DNA of 64,000 nucleotides from NCBI GenBank assembly GCA_021784895.1, contig JAJYHG010000043.1, positions 1 through 64,000 on the forward strand, written 5' to 3'. The translations under genes and the position numbers were made by a program. Each line of letters begins with the position of its first letter. Within the stretch, counting starts at the first letter, position 1. The notes under the pieces were generated by a model, which had not been told where the DNA came from, ran no database searches, and worked only from the letters and a program-made list of their open reading frames with translations. Below, piece by piece: positions 1-8,676 of the stretch. This stretch comes from Actinomycetes bacterium (GTDB taxonomy: Bacteria > Actinomycetota > Thermoleophilia > Solirubrobacterales > Solirubrobacteraceae).

Positions 1-593
1 AAGCTGACCTCCGGAACATGGGCGGCCGCGGCCACGAACGCCCGCAGGCCCTTGCGCTCGAGGTTGGTGTGATCGACGACGCCGACGGTAAGCGCAAGCG
101 GCGGCTCAGGGTCGGCAGTAGGGCTGCCGGCCAGCGGGCCGGCAGCCGCTTTGAGATCCGGCACGCCGTGGTAGACGACGCGCACCCGGTCTGGAGGGAT
201 GCCGGTGTTGCGCCAGATCTCCTGGCGCGAGTACTCGGAGTTGGTCATCAGGATGCGCGCGCGGCGCATGATCAAGCGGCTGAGATGGGCGCGCGCGCCG
301 CCGAGCTGGTAGCCGTAGCCGTACTCGCGCTGCGCGGCGGTGTCAAAGCCGCCGACGATCAAAAGCGACGGCCTGCGCAGGACCCAGGCGAGCGTGAAGG
401 GCAGGAAGGTGTGCCAGGAGGCCCACCAGCCGACGACCACATCGGCGGCCAGCACCTCGCGGATCACAGCCCGCGGGTCGCTGAAGCGGCCCGGCTGATA
501 GATCTCGTGCAGTTCGTAGCGCTCCGCCAGCAGCCGCTGGTCGAGCTCGATGAAGCTCGCCCGCCGGCTCTTGACGAACAAAAGCCGCGCCAT
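1..593 (-). CDS. Glycosyltransferase, GT-B/group 1 type (3' end outside window)
   Basis: Reads from an ATG at 593 leftward off the window, so about 197 N-terminal residues are seen and the C-terminal catalytic half is missing. The protein opens MARLLFVKSRRASFIELDQ and later has RRPSLLIVGGFD, a run of RARILMTNSEYSR and then DRVRVVYHGVPD, the usual linker between the acceptor domain and the nucleotide-sugar domain of family 1/4 glycosyltransferases. Its start lies 7 bases after the stop of the O-antigen-ligase-type gene, so the two are probably co-transcribed in an envelope polysaccharide cluster with murJ. The sugar donor cannot be told from this half. Confidence 0.75.
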   Translation of the reverse strand, partial: MARLLFVKSRRASFIELDQRLLAERYELHEIYQPGRFSDPRAVIREVLAADVVVGWWASWHTFLPFTLAWVLRRPSLLIVGGFDTAAQREYGYGYQLGGARAHLSRLIMRRARILMTNSEYSRQEIWRNTGIPPDRVRVVYHGVPDLKAAAGPLAGSPTADPEPPLALTVGVVDHTNLERKGLRAFVAAAAHVPEVS

Positions 594-599
594 CTCTGA

Positions 600-2147
600 T
601 CAGGTGACGGCGCGCAGGCGCGGGCTGCCGTCGCGATCCACCGCGGCGCGGGCGGCCGCGGCTGCCGCGAGCGACCCGCCAACCGCCAAGAGCGTCCAGG
701 TCACCGGATCCTCCAGGAAGTCGGCATAGAGCATCGTGTGCGCCACCAGGCCGACGAGCGCGGCCGCGACCGCAATCCGGTAGGGATCGCCGCGCGCGCC
801 GCGGAAGAGCGCCACGGCCGCGGCGACGAGCAGCGCCAGGTAGAGCAGCTCGCCGACGATCCCCTGCTCGGCGGCGATCGTGATCGCGATGTTGTGGGAA
901 TCTGAGACGGCGCTCGCCGCCCTGGGGAAGTAGTGCTTGTACTCGGTCGTGAACGCGCCCGAGCCAAAGCCGGTCAGCGGCCGGTCGGTGAACAGCTTGA
1001 TGCCTCCGGTGATCAGGTTCGCACGGCCGCCAGAGGCGAGCTGGAAGCTCTCCAGACCGAAGGTGGCCGGGTGAGTGAGAGCCACCGCGCCGCCAGCGAT
1101 CACCGCAACCACCCCCAGATAGATCACCGGGCGGGCGCGCCAGCGCATCGCGGCCAGCACCGCCAGGCCGAGCGCGAGCGCCACCAGGCTCGAGCGCGAG
1201 AGCGTAAACACCAGGCAGGTCCAGAGGATCGCGAGCACGCCGAGCGACCCGAGCTGCACCCTGACGCGCCGGTCATACAGCAGCACGGCCGCGACCAGCA
1301 CCATCACCAGCGCCAGGTAGCGGCCAAAGATGTTGGGGTCAAAGAACACGGAGTTGACGGTGAAGTACTCGTGCAGTGAGTTTGAGAGCACGAGCTTGGA
1401 ACTCAGGATCAGCTGCCTGGTCGCCTCCTCGACGTAGCCGACGAGCGAGAAGGCGACTGCGAGCGCGATCGTCACCTGCAGGCAGCGCAGCAGCAGCCTG
1501 CGGTCCCAGTGCAGGTCGCGCAGCCGCGCCAGCAGCACGGCGAACGGCACGTAGAAGAAGACCTCGTTCTGGAGTGCCTTGACGAAGCCGGGCGGCGCTC
1601 CGGTGGCAGGCGAGTAGAGCGACTGCAGCGCGTAGAGGACGATGTAGGCCGCCAGCAGCTTCTCGAACAGCAGCCGCGGCGGACGCGTGACTGGTGCCGC
1701 TGTGGGGCTGCCTCGCCCTGTCCGCGCGCGCCAGAGCACCGGCACGAGCCACGACAGAGCGGCGGCGGCGATCACAAAGTACAGGGGCACGAGCAGGTTG
1801 TTGGTCGTCCCGCCGCTGGCGATCGGCACCCTGAAGGGAACCGTGAGCGCGGTCAGCGGCGCCGTCACCCAGGGGATCCGGTGAATCCCGTAGGCCGCCG
1901 CCGCCAGCACCGCCAGCGCCACCGCCGCGCCGACCAGCGCCAGGAGCGGATGGTGGTGCACGAACGCGAACTGGGGTGAGCGCCAGACGTCGTCGAGCAG
2001 CAGCACCGGCGCGAGCACCAGCGCGCCGAGCATCGCCCAGGCGCGGCGTTCGTCGGTGCGGGCGAGGATCGCCATCGCGGCGAACGCGGCCGCGGCGACC
2101 AAACCGAGGCGCGGCCACGGCCCTGCCAGCACAGCCATGCTCAACAC
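600..2147 (-). CDS. O-antigen ligase / polymerase-type polytopic membrane protein
   Basis: A 515-residue integral membrane protein with about a dozen hydrophobic segments and a large loop in the second half, the pattern of the Wzy/O-antigen ligase (PF04932-like) family. The segment around GRANLITGGIKLFTDRPLTGFGSGAF and the following SDSHNIAITIAAEQGIVGELLYL contain the G-x-G near the loop and the H-N-x-x-L-x-x-x-x-x-G signature seen in that family. It probably joins or polymerises a cell-surface glycan. GTG at 2147 is used here; an ATG at 2138 three codons in is equally possible. Lies between murJ (18 bases upstream) and a glycosyltransferase. Confidence 0.78.
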   Translation of the reverse strand: MLSMAVLAGPWPRLGLVAAAAFAAMAILARTDERRAWAMLGALVLAPVLLLDDVWRSPQFAFVHHHPLLALVGAAVALAVLAAAAYGIHRIPWVTAPLTALTVPFRVPIASGGTTNNLLVPLYFVIAAAALSWLVPVLWRARTGRGSPTAAPVTRPPRLLFEKLLAAYIVLYALQSLYSPATGAPPGFVKALQNEVFFYVPFAVLLARLRDLHWDRRLLLRCLQVTIALAVAFSLVGYVEEATRQLILSSKLVLSNSLHEYFTVNSVFFDPNIFGRYLALVMVLVAAVLLYDRRVRVQLGSLGVLAILWTCLVFTLSRSSLVALALGLAVLAAMRWRARPVIYLGVVAVIAGGAVALTHPATFGLESFQLASGGRANLITGGIKLFTDRPLTGFGSGAFTTEYKHYFPRAASAVSDSHNIAITIAAEQGIVGELLYLALLVAAAVALFRGARGDPYRIAVAAALVGLVAHTMLYADFLEDPVTWTLLAVGGSLAAAAAARAAVDRDGSPRLRAVT

Positions 2148-2165
2148 GGCGCGAAGCGTAGACCC

Positions 2166-3764
2166 TCAGGCACCGTCGGCGCTTGACCGGCCGCGCAGGC
2201 CGCGCGCGAGCAGAACCTCGATCTGCCGCCATTCGGCGATCCGCATATGGCTGATGGCCCAGAGGTAGGTGATGGCGGCGGCACCCACCGCACCGCCCAC
2301 GGCGACCAGCTGGCCGGGGATCGACTGGCCCGCGATCGTCTGAAGCAGCGCCCACGCAACCCTCGCGACGACCCCCGCCAGGAGCGAGGCGAGCACGATG
2401 CGGGCGGTGATCATCGCGGTGCGGTCGAGCTCGAGGCGGCCGTTGAAGCCCACCTGCAGCCGCCGCAGCAGCAGGGCGGCCATGACGATGTTCGCCCCCG
2501 CGGTGCCGATCACCAGGCCGGCGACCCCCAGCGGCCGGTAGAGGCCGATGCTCAGGACGAGGTCCACGGCCATGTTGACAACGGCGATCTTCGCCGGGAT
2601 CCACGGACGCTGCAGCGCAAAGAACGTCCTGGTTAGCAGCAGGTTCAAGCCGGCGAACGGGAGGCTCCAGGCGAACCAGAAGAGTGCCGTTGAGGTGAGT
2701 GCCAGCGACAGCGAGTTGAAGCGGCCGTGCTCGAACAGCAGCCGGATGATCGGGGTGCCGAGCGCCATCAGGCCGATCGCTGAGGGGATCAGCAGCAGGT
2801 TGATCTGGCGCATGCCGTTGCCGAGCGTGCGGCGCATCCGCTGCGGGTCGCGGCGCGCGGCCTGACGGCTCAAGGTCGGGAAGAGGACCGTCGAGACCGC
2901 GACGCTGAAGATCCCCTGCGGCATCATGTAGAGCAGGAATGCCAGCTGGATGGCGCGCGGCCCGTCGGGTGAGACGAGCGCGCCGAAGCTCGAGTTGATC
3001 AGCGCGTCGAGGTTGACGATCCCGAGCCCGGCCATGACCGGCAGCATCAGCACGAACACCTCGCGGATGCGGGGGTCGTGCCAGTCGATCCGCATTGAGA
3101 GCCGGAAGTCGATCTGGCGCAAGGCCCAGAAAACGAGCAGGAACTGAACCACGGTGCCCACCAGCCAGCCGACCGCGTAGGCGTCGATCCCGTGGCGGCC
3201 GAAGTGGCGGTGCAACAGCACCATCGTGACGATGATCACGATGTTCCAGACCACCGGCGCGAACGCCGGGATGGTGAAGTGGTCGTAGGACTGCAGCACG
3301 CCGGTGAGCACGCTGGTCATGCCCAAGAGCAGCACGACCGGCATCAGGATCTGCGCCAGCGTGGCGGCGGTGCCGCCCGCGAAGTTCCGGCCGCTGAAGA
3401 GCGGCAGGACCACGCCCGCCAGACCGATGCCCAGGAGCGTGATCACCCCGAGCACGATCATCACGATCCAGAACATGCTGTTTGCCAGGCGGAAGGCTTC
3501 GCGGCGCCGGCCCTCCTGCATGAGCCGCGCAAACACCGGCACGAACGCGGCCGAAAGCGCCGCCTGCGCGAACAGGTTCGTCATCAGGCTCGGGATCTGA
3601 GAGGCGAGCGCCCAGGCCGATCCCGCGAGCCCGGTCCCGTAGAGCCCGGCCGCGATCGCGTCGCGCAGCAGACCTGCCATCCGCGAGACGAGCGTCGCCC
3701 CCGCGAAGATCGCGGTGTTGGTCGACACGCGGCGGCGCTGGCGGCTGTGATCGGTGGCGGCCAA
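2166..3764 (-). CDS. murJ: Lipid II flippase MurJ (MviN)
   Basis: A 532-residue polytopic protein with the MurJ/MviN pattern of about 14 membrane segments. The N-terminus (TAIFAGATLVSRMAGLLRD) is typical: the conserved SR.xGLxRD motif follows the first helix, and LSAAFVPVF is the usual second-helix motif. It flips lipid II across the membrane for peptidoglycan synthesis, which fits the envelope genes downstream. The TTG at 3764 gives a short basic leader; a GTG at 3728 would start just before the first helix and cannot be excluded. It diverges from rpsT with only 25 bases between the starts, so both promoters must overlap each other or the coding ends. Confidence 0.93.
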   Translation of the reverse strand: MAATDHSRQRRRVSTNTAIFAGATLVSRMAGLLRDAIAAGLYGTGLAGSAWALASQIPSLMTNLFAQAALSAAFVPVFARLMQEGRRREAFRLANSMFWIVMIVLGVITLLGIGLAGVVLPLFSGRNFAGGTAATLAQILMPVVLLLGMTSVLTGVLQSYDHFTIPAFAPVVWNIVIIVTMVLLHRHFGRHGIDAYAVGWLVGTVVQFLLVFWALRQIDFRLSMRIDWHDPRIREVFVLMLPVMAGLGIVNLDALINSSFGALVSPDGPRAIQLAFLLYMMPQGIFSVAVSTVLFPTLSRQAARRDPQRMRRTLGNGMRQINLLLIPSAIGLMALGTPIIRLLFEHGRFNSLSLALTSTALFWFAWSLPFAGLNLLLTRTFFALQRPWIPAKIAVVNMAVDLVLSIGLYRPLGVAGLVIGTAGANIVMAALLLRRLQVGFNGRLELDRTAMITARIVLASLLAGVVARVAWALLQTIAGQSIPGQLVAVGGAVGAAAITYLWAISHMRIAEWRQIEVLLARGLRGRSSADGA

Positions 3765-3771
3765 GGGCCGC

Positions 3772-3777
3772 TATAGT
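3772..3777 (+). promoter_or_regulatory. Putative -10 element (TATAGT) of rpsT
   Basis: TATAGT lies 12 bases before the rpsT ATG at 3790, which would give a 5' leader of only about 4-6 bases. No convincing -35 box is visible at 16-18 bases upstream. Short or absent leaders are common in actinobacteria. Inference from sequence only. Confidence 0.4.
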
Positions 3778-3789
3778 ACGGCGCCGCTG

Positions 3790-4059
3790 ATGGCCAACAT
3801 CCACTCCCAGAAGAAGCGCATCGAACGCGCTCTGCGCGAGCGCGACGAAAACCGCCGCTACACCTCGCGCATCAGGACCTACTTCCGCCGTCTAGAGGCG
3901 GCTGTGGCCGCCGGTGACGACGCCGCCGCCGACGCCGAGCACCGCACGCTCGTACAGACGATCGACAAGGCCGTCAAGCGTGGCGCGCTGCACCGCAACA
4001 ACGGCGCGCGCAAGAAGTCACGGGCCGCACGCGCACGCCGCGGCAGCGCAGCGCAGTGA
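3790..4059 (+). CDS. rpsT: 30S ribosomal protein S20
   Basis: An 89-residue, strongly basic protein beginning MANIHSQKKRIERALRERDEN, the standard S20 N-terminus, with the two long helices and the HRNNGARKKSR segment near the end that is conserved in S20. It binds 16S rRNA early in 30S assembly. An in-frame upstream start at 3754 would add 12 residues overlapping murJ and was rejected because S20 proteins begin at this MANI sequence. The gene converges with holA, 32 bases away. Confidence 0.97.
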   Translation: MANIHSQKKRIERALRERDENRRYTSRIRTYFRRLEAAVAAGDDAAADAEHRTLVQTIDKAVKRGALHRNNGARKKSRAARARRGSAAQ

Positions 4060-4091
4060 GCTGGTAGCCCAGGCCGCCGCGCGGCGCTGCA

Positions 4092-5063
4092 TCAGGCGGC
4101 CGTGACGGCAAGTACGGTGCGCAAGAGCGCCGTGTCCTCAGCGCTCGCGCCGGCCCCGCGTGAGGCGAATTCGAGGTCCGCCACCAAGCAGATAGCCCGC
4201 TCGAGCCGCGCGCTGCCCATCTGTCGCGCGCTGGCGATCAGCCGGTCGGCCGCCGACGGCGGCATCCGCAGGCCCGCTCTGACCTGAGCCTGAGACTGGC
4301 CGGATTCGAGTGCGTGGGCGATCTGGTGGGCCTGGCGCAGCCGCGCGCTCATCCAGTAGACGAGCCCCGCTGCGCGCTCGCCCTGCGCCCGCAGCGCGAG
4401 CAGCGCGCCGATGGCTGCGGCCACGTCGCCGCCGAGCAGCGCGTCGGCCAGCGCCCATGCCTGGCGTTCAGCCGACGCGGCGGTCAGCTCGACGATCGTC
4501 TCGGCGTCGAGGATCGACCGCGGGGGCAGCTGGAGGGCGAGCTTCTCGAGCTCGCGCAGCAACCGCTGCTGGCGGTCGCCGACATGGCCGACCAGCGTGC
4601 GGGCCGCCTCTGGCGTCAGCTCGAGCCCCAGCGCCCGCGCCTGGCCGATCGCCCAGCGCGGGAGCTCCCAGGGCTTCACGGACTGCTCCGCAGAGATGTC
4701 GCCGCCGGCTCGCTTCACGGCCGCGTGCAGCCGCGGTGGGGCCTTCAGGCGCCCCTCCTCGCGGGCGAAGAAGGCGACCGTCGTGTCGGCGTCAGCGTGC
4801 GCCAGCGCCGCCTCCAGGGCATCCATCTCGCGGTCCTTGAAGCGCTCAGCCCCGTCGACGATGATGAAGCGCCGCCCGATCGCGAGCGTCATCGCGTCCA
4901 GCGCCGCAGCGACCTCGGCGGGCGTCGCCCGCTCGCCCTCGAACAGCTCGATCCCGTGCACGCCGCTGTCGCGCTCGGCCAGCTCGCGCAGGCGCGCGCG
5001 GCGCTCGGCGATGCGGCCGTGGTCGTCGCCGTGGATCAGGTAGGCGGGCTTGAAGGCTGGCAC
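4092..5063 (-). CDS. holA: DNA polymerase III delta subunit
   Basis: A 323-residue protein starting at a GTG (VPAFKPAYLIHGDDHGR), where YLIHGDD is the usual first strand of HolA. The AAA+-like fold continues with WELPRWAIGQARALG, then LVGHVGDRQQRLLRELEKL and an alanine-rich C-terminal collar domain. Delta opens the beta clamp ring within the clamp loader. It is the divergent Gram-positive/actinobacterial form without a P-loop. The GTG at 5063 lies 4 bases after the stop of the preceding gene; an earlier in-frame start at 5111 would overlap that gene by 44 bases and adds residues not found in the family. Confidence 0.9.
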   Translation of the reverse strand: MPAFKPAYLIHGDDHGRIAERRARLRELAERDSGVHGIELFEGERATPAEVAAALDAMTLAIGRRFIIVDGAERFKDREMDALEAALAHADADTTVAFFAREEGRLKAPPRLHAAVKRAGGDISAEQSVKPWELPRWAIGQARALGLELTPEAARTLVGHVGDRQQRLLRELEKLALQLPPRSILDAETIVELTAASAERQAWALADALLGGDVAAAIGALLALRAQGERAAGLVYWMSARLRQAHQIAHALESGQSQAQVRAGLRMPPSAADRLIASARQMGSARLERAICLVADLEFASRGAGASAEDTALLRTVLAVTAA

Positions 5064-5067
5064 GGGC

Positions 5068-5544
5068 TCACCCTCGCATCCTGGCTCGGGCGGAAGCGAG
5101 CGCCCCGTCAACCGCCGCCTGCGGCCGGTCAGTGGCAGTCACGCCATCGATCTCCCAGGTATGCAGGCCGTAGACAGGCAGCCCCGCCTGCAGTGCGAGC
5201 GCGATCTCAGAGAGCGTGCCGTGGGCGCCGCCGACGGCGATCATCGCGTCAGCGCTGCGCACGATCAGGCCGTTGCGCAGCTCACCGAGGCCGGTCGCGA
5301 TCGCGACCGTCACCCACTCGTTGGCGTCGGCGCGGCCATCGCCCGGCAGCATGCCGATCACCGTACCGCCGGCCTCGGCGGCGCCCCGGGAGGCGGCCGC
5401 CATCACGCCGCCGCGCCCGCCGCAGACGACCACCGCCCCGGCCTGCGCGAGCAGCCGCCCGACGACCTCGGCGTCCTCCAGATCAGAGACGGTCGCCTGC
5501 GAGGCCCCGACCACGGCGACGTAGGGGAGCGCGGCGGGGTGCAC
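5068..5544 (-). CDS. TIGR00725/LOG-like Rossmann protein
   Basis: A 158-residue single-domain Rossmann-type protein. It carries GGRGG(V)M at residues 42-48 and GGAHGTLSE near residue 105, corresponding to the PGGxGTxxE nucleotide/phosphate-binding motif of the SLOG superfamily (LOG/YvdD, DprA). The exact members named TIGR00725 have this length. Substrate unknown; members of the wider family cleave nucleotide monophosphates in cytokinin activation, but that should not be assumed here. GTG start at 5544 is just outside the leuS stop (5546), and holA follows after 4 bases, so leuS-LOG-holA form an operon. Confidence 0.8.
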   Translation of the reverse strand: MHPAALPYVAVVGASQATVSDLEDAEVVGRLLAQAGAVVVCGGRGGVMAAASRGAAEAGGTVIGMLPGDGRADANEWVTVAIATGLGELRNGLIVRSADAMIAVGGAHGTLSEIALALQAGLPVYGLHTWEIDGVTATDRPQAAVDGALASARARMRG

Positions 5545-5545
5545 G

Positions 5546-8053
5546 CTAGCCGGCCACGACGTTCACGAGCCTGCCCGGCACGACCACGACCCTGGCGACC
5601 GTGAGCCCGTCGAGGTGCGCCACCACGCCGGGCGCCGCCAGCGCCAGGCGCTCCAGCTCCTCGCGGCCCGCGTCGGTGGGCGCCTGCAGCCTGTCACGGA
5701 CGCGGCCGTTGACCTGGCAGACGAGCTCGAAGGTGTCAGTCATGAGCATCGCCGGGTCGGCGATCGGCCACGGCTCCTCCCACACACGCCGGCCGCTGAG
5801 GAGCTCATAGGCCTCAGCGCCGGTGTGCGGGGCAAACGGGAAGATCAGCGACGCGGCGGTGGCGGCGGCAAAACGGCGTGCGGGCAGGTCGGCGTAAGGG
5901 TGACGGTAGATCTCGTTGACCAGCTCGGTAACGGCAGCGATCGCGTTGTGAAAGCCGAAGCGGCCACCGAACTCGCCGCTCACCCGCTCGATCGCCCAGT
6001 TGGCCTTGCGGACCAGCACCCGGGCGTCGCCGCTCGGCGCAGCGGGCTGCTGAACGCCCGTGGCGGCGCTGGTGGCCAGCGGGCCACCAGCGCCAGGGCC
6101 AAGCTCCGCACAGAGCGACCAAAGGCGCGAGAGCAGCCGGTGCGTGCCCTGCAGGGCGCTGTCATTCCAGGCAGCGTCCTGGTCGGGCGGGCCCATGTTG
6201 AGGATGTAGGCGCGCACCGCGTCGGCGCCGTAGCGCTCGATCAGCGGCGTAGGCGGAACCACGTTGCCGCGTGACTTGGACATCTTCTGGCCGTCGGGGC
6301 CGAGGATCATCCCTTGCGTGAAGAGCGACTGGAAGGGCTCCTGCACGTCGAGCAGGCCCATGTCGGCGAACACCTTGACGAAGAAGCGCGCGTAGAGCAG
6401 GTGCAGGATCGCGTGCTCGACGCCGCCGATGTACTGGTCGACGCTCATCCAGCCGCGCAGGACAGACGGATCCCAGGCGGCAGTGTCGTTGCGGGCGTCG
6501 CAGTAGCGCAGGAAGTACCAGCTCGAGTCCACAAACGTGTCCATCGTGTCGGTCTCGCGGCGGGCCGGCGCGCCGCAGGCCGGGCAGGTGGTGGCGACCC
6601 AGTCCTCGGCGGCGGCCAGCGGCGAGCGCCCGCGCGGCTGGTAGTCCTCGATCTCGGGCAGCTCCACGGGCAGCTGGTCCTCGGGCACTGGCACGATGCC
6701 GCAGCGCTCGCAGTAGACCACCGGGATCGGGCAGCCCCAGTAGCGCTGGCGGGAGATCAGCCAGTCGCGCAGGCGAAAGCTGACTGCGGCCCTTCCTATC
6801 TGTTGGCGTTCGAGCCAGGCGACGATCCGCTCAAACCCCTGGCTCGGGGTCAGGCCGTCAAACTCGCCGCTGTTGACCAGGATGGCGTCGTCGGCCTTGG
6901 TCGCGTATGCCTGATCGGTGGGGGCGCTCGAGCCGTCCGCGGGCACGACCACCTGGCGGATCGGCAGCCCGTAGGCCTTGGCGAAGGCGAAGTCGCGCTC
7001 GTCGTGGCCGGGCACGGCCATGATCGCGCCGGTCCCGTACTCCATCAGCACGTAGTCGGCGACGTAGACCGGGATCTCCTCGCCCGTGACCGGGTTTGTG
7101 ACCGTGCGGCCGAGTGCGACGCCGGTCTTGGTCTTCTCCTGGTCGCCGCGCTCCTGGGCTGACTCGGCCAGGGCGTGGTTGACGTAGTCGCGCACCTGCG
7201 CCTCTTGCGGGGTGCCGGCGGCGAGCCTGAGCACGTCAGGGTGCTCGGGCGCCATCACGAAGAAGGTGGCGCCAAACAGTGTGTCTGGGCGGGTGGTGAA
7301 GACGGGGTAGCTGGTTCCGAGCGCCTGGCAGCGGAACTCGACCTCCGCCCCGGCGCTGCGCCCGATCCAGTTGCGCTGCATGACCTTGACGTGCTCGGGC
7401 CAGTCGATCGTCTCCAGGTCGTCGAGCAGCCGCTGGGCGTAGTCGGTGATGCGCAGAAACCACTGCTCGAGCTGGCGCAGCTCGACCTCGGCACCGCAGC
7501 GCTCGCAGCGGCCGTCCACCACCTGCTCGTTGGCGAGCACCGTCTGGTCGTTGGGGCACCAGTTGACGGCCGACTCGCGGCGGGTCGCGAGCCCGCGCTC
7601 GTAGAGCTTCAGGAAGATCCACTGGGTCCAGCGGTAGTAGGCGGGCTCGTGGCTTGCGATCTCCCGCGACCAGTCGATCGAAACCCCCCAGGAGCGGAAG
7701 GCACGGCGGAAAGAGTCGATCGACTGCTCGGTCGCCGCGCGCGGCGCCACGCCGGTCTTGATCGCGTTGTTCTCGGCCGGCAGCCCAAATGAGTCATACC
7801 CCATCGGGTGCAGCACGCGGTGGCCGGTGCGGCGCTTGTGGTGCGCGATCGCGTCGCCGACGGCGTAGTTCTTCATGTGGCCGACGTGCGGCTCGCCACT
7901 CGGGTAGGGGAGCATCTCGACCACGTACGACTTCTGGCTGGCCTGTGCCTCGTCGGACCCCTGCTCGTTGGCGACCTCCCAGGTGCGCTCGGCGGCCCAC
8001 ACCGCCTGCCACTTCGCCTCGATCGCGCGGGGGTCGTAACGGTGCTCGTCCAT
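5546..8053 (-). CDS. leuS: Leucyl-tRNA synthetase
   Basis: An 835-residue class I aminoacyl-tRNA synthetase. It has the HIGH-type signature as HVGH at residues 56-59 after PYPSGEP, a CP1 editing domain, a zinc-ribbon-like pair of CxxC motifs ([13 protein letters not shown] and YCERCG..CPACG), and KMSKSRGN near residue 590. The C-terminus ends with the leucyl-specific domain. It charges tRNA-Leu in the cytoplasm. ATG at 8053; the 107 bases up to tRNA-Ala hold its promoter region. Full length, no defects. Confidence 0.98.
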   Translation of the reverse strand: MDEHRYDPRAIEAKWQAVWAAERTWEVANEQGSDEAQASQKSYVVEMLPYPSGEPHVGHMKNYAVGDAIAHHKRRTGHRVLHPMGYDSFGLPAENNAIKTGVAPRAATEQSIDSFRRAFRSWGVSIDWSREIASHEPAYYRWTQWIFLKLYERGLATRRESAVNWCPNDQTVLANEQVVDGRCERCGAEVELRQLEQWFLRITDYAQRLLDDLETIDWPEHVKVMQRNWIGRSAGAEVEFRCQALGTSYPVFTTRPDTLFGATFFVMAPEHPDVLRLAAGTPQEAQVRDYVNHALAESAQERGDQEKTKTGVALGRTVTNPVTGEEIPVYVADYVLMEYGTGAIMAVPGHDERDFAFAKAYGLPIRQVVVPADGSSAPTDQAYATKADDAILVNSGEFDGLTPSQGFERIVAWLERQQIGRAAVSFRLRDWLISRQRYWGCPIPVVYCERCGIVPVPEDQLPVELPEIEDYQPRGRSPLAAAEDWVATTCPACGAPARRETDTMDTFVDSSWYFLRYCDARNDTAAWDPSVLRGWMSVDQYIGGVEHAILHLLYARFFVKVFADMGLLDVQEPFQSLFTQGMILGPDGQKMSKSRGNVVPPTPLIERYGADAVRAYILNMGPPDQDAAWNDSALQGTHRLLSRLWSLCAELGPGAGGPLATSAATGVQQPAAPSGDARVLVRKANWAIERVSGEFGGRFGFHNAIAAVTELVNEIYRHPYADLPARRFAAATAASLIFPFAPHTGAEAYELLSGRRVWEEPWPIADPAMLMTDTFELVCQVNGRVRDRLQAPTDAGREELERLALAAPGVVAHLDGLTVARVVVVPGRLVNVVAG

Positions 8054-8159
8054 CCTGGCCGTGAGGTTAGAGATTCATCGCGGCGCGGGCGGGCACGGGC
8101 TGACGCCCGTTCAAGTGGGCGCAGGCTGAGGCTGACATGTACTACGCTGTGGCTCTCGC

Positions 8160-8234
<75 letters not shown>

Positions 8235-8256
8235 GCTCGAAGCGGGGCACCCGCCC

Positions 8257-8290
8257 GCGGGTTGCGGAGTGCGGAGTGCGGGTTGCGGAG
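8257..8290. repeat. 13-base direct repeat, period 21
   Basis: GCGGGTTGCGGAG occurs at 8257-8269 and again at 8278-8290; the linker itself repeats TGCGGAG. It starts 25 bases after tRNA-Ala. The origin could be replication slippage; no function is evident. Confidence 0.75.
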
Positions 8291-8304
8291 ACGGCTCCGG
8301 ACGG

Positions 8305-8338
8305 CAGCAGCATGCGAGCGGGTGCTCGCATGCTGCTG
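8305..8338. terminator. Perfect 15-bp hairpin with 4-base loop downstream of tRNA-Ala
   Basis: Arms CAGCAGCATGCGAGC (8305-8319) and its exact complement (8324-8338) surround the loop GGGT. There is no T-run on either side, so it is not a classical intrinsic terminator; it could stop or process the tRNA-Ala transcript, or be a structural mark of an insertion. The palindrome itself is certain, the role is inference. Confidence 0.5.
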
Positions 8339-8372
8339 AGCCGCGGGCGAGGACCTCGAGGGGGCTCAGATG

Positions 8373-8403
8373 CACAAACTGGAGGTGGTGGCGCCAGTTT
8401 GTG
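8373..8403. repeat. CAAAYY palindrome with 13-base spacer, copy 1
   Basis: Core arms ACAAACTG and CAGTTTGT are separated by 13 bases; the pairing extends to 10 perfect base pairs (CACAAACTGG / CCAGTTTGTG, leaving 11 unpaired). Same geometry as the copies at 8435, 13667 and 37709. The arm centres are 21 bases apart, two helical turns. Confidence 0.8.
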
Positions 8404-8434
8404 GATCTCGTGCTCAAAAACCATACGTTTCCGA

Positions 8435-8463
8435 ACAAACTGGCGACGGTCGCGGCAGTTTGT
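8435..8463. repeat. CAAAYY palindrome with 13-base spacer, copy 2
   Basis: ACAAACTG (8435-8442), 13-base spacer, CAGTTTGT (8456-8463). Sits 61 bases (centre to centre) behind copy 1 in the same orientationless form. The spacer sequence differs from copy 1, so arms and spacing, not the loop, are conserved. Confidence 0.8.
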
Positions 8464-8676
8464 GTATTTGATCACCCTGCTCGGCGAGGATGGCGGCGGC
8501 TCGAGCTGACCGCGGTAGAACGACTCAGGCTGGCGGGCCACCAACCACGCCATTCGCCGCGCCCTCAGGCTCAGCCTGGCCGTCTGGCCGGGGAAGCACC
8601 GCCGTTGCACACACGGGCGAGCTGCCGCCGGGGAAGGCCACGGAGCATGCGTCAAGGGGGAGCTGGCGCGCTCGGC

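Noticed and set aside
1339..3804. 821-residue open frame on the minus strand through murJ and the ligase gene
   Set aside because: It runs out of frame through murJ, is almost pure Arg/Ala/Gly/Pro, and ignores the clear murJ sequence.
4314..5549. Long open frame on the plus strand opposite holA and the LOG-like gene
   Set aside because: It is the antisense shadow of two well-supported genes; its protein is Arg/Ala-rich and shows no family motif. Similar shadows occur opposite most genes here because of the high GC content.
8257..8290. CRISPR-like repeats behind tRNA-Ala
   Set aside because: Only two 13-base units with an 8-base linker and no cas genes; repeat and spacer lengths are far too short.
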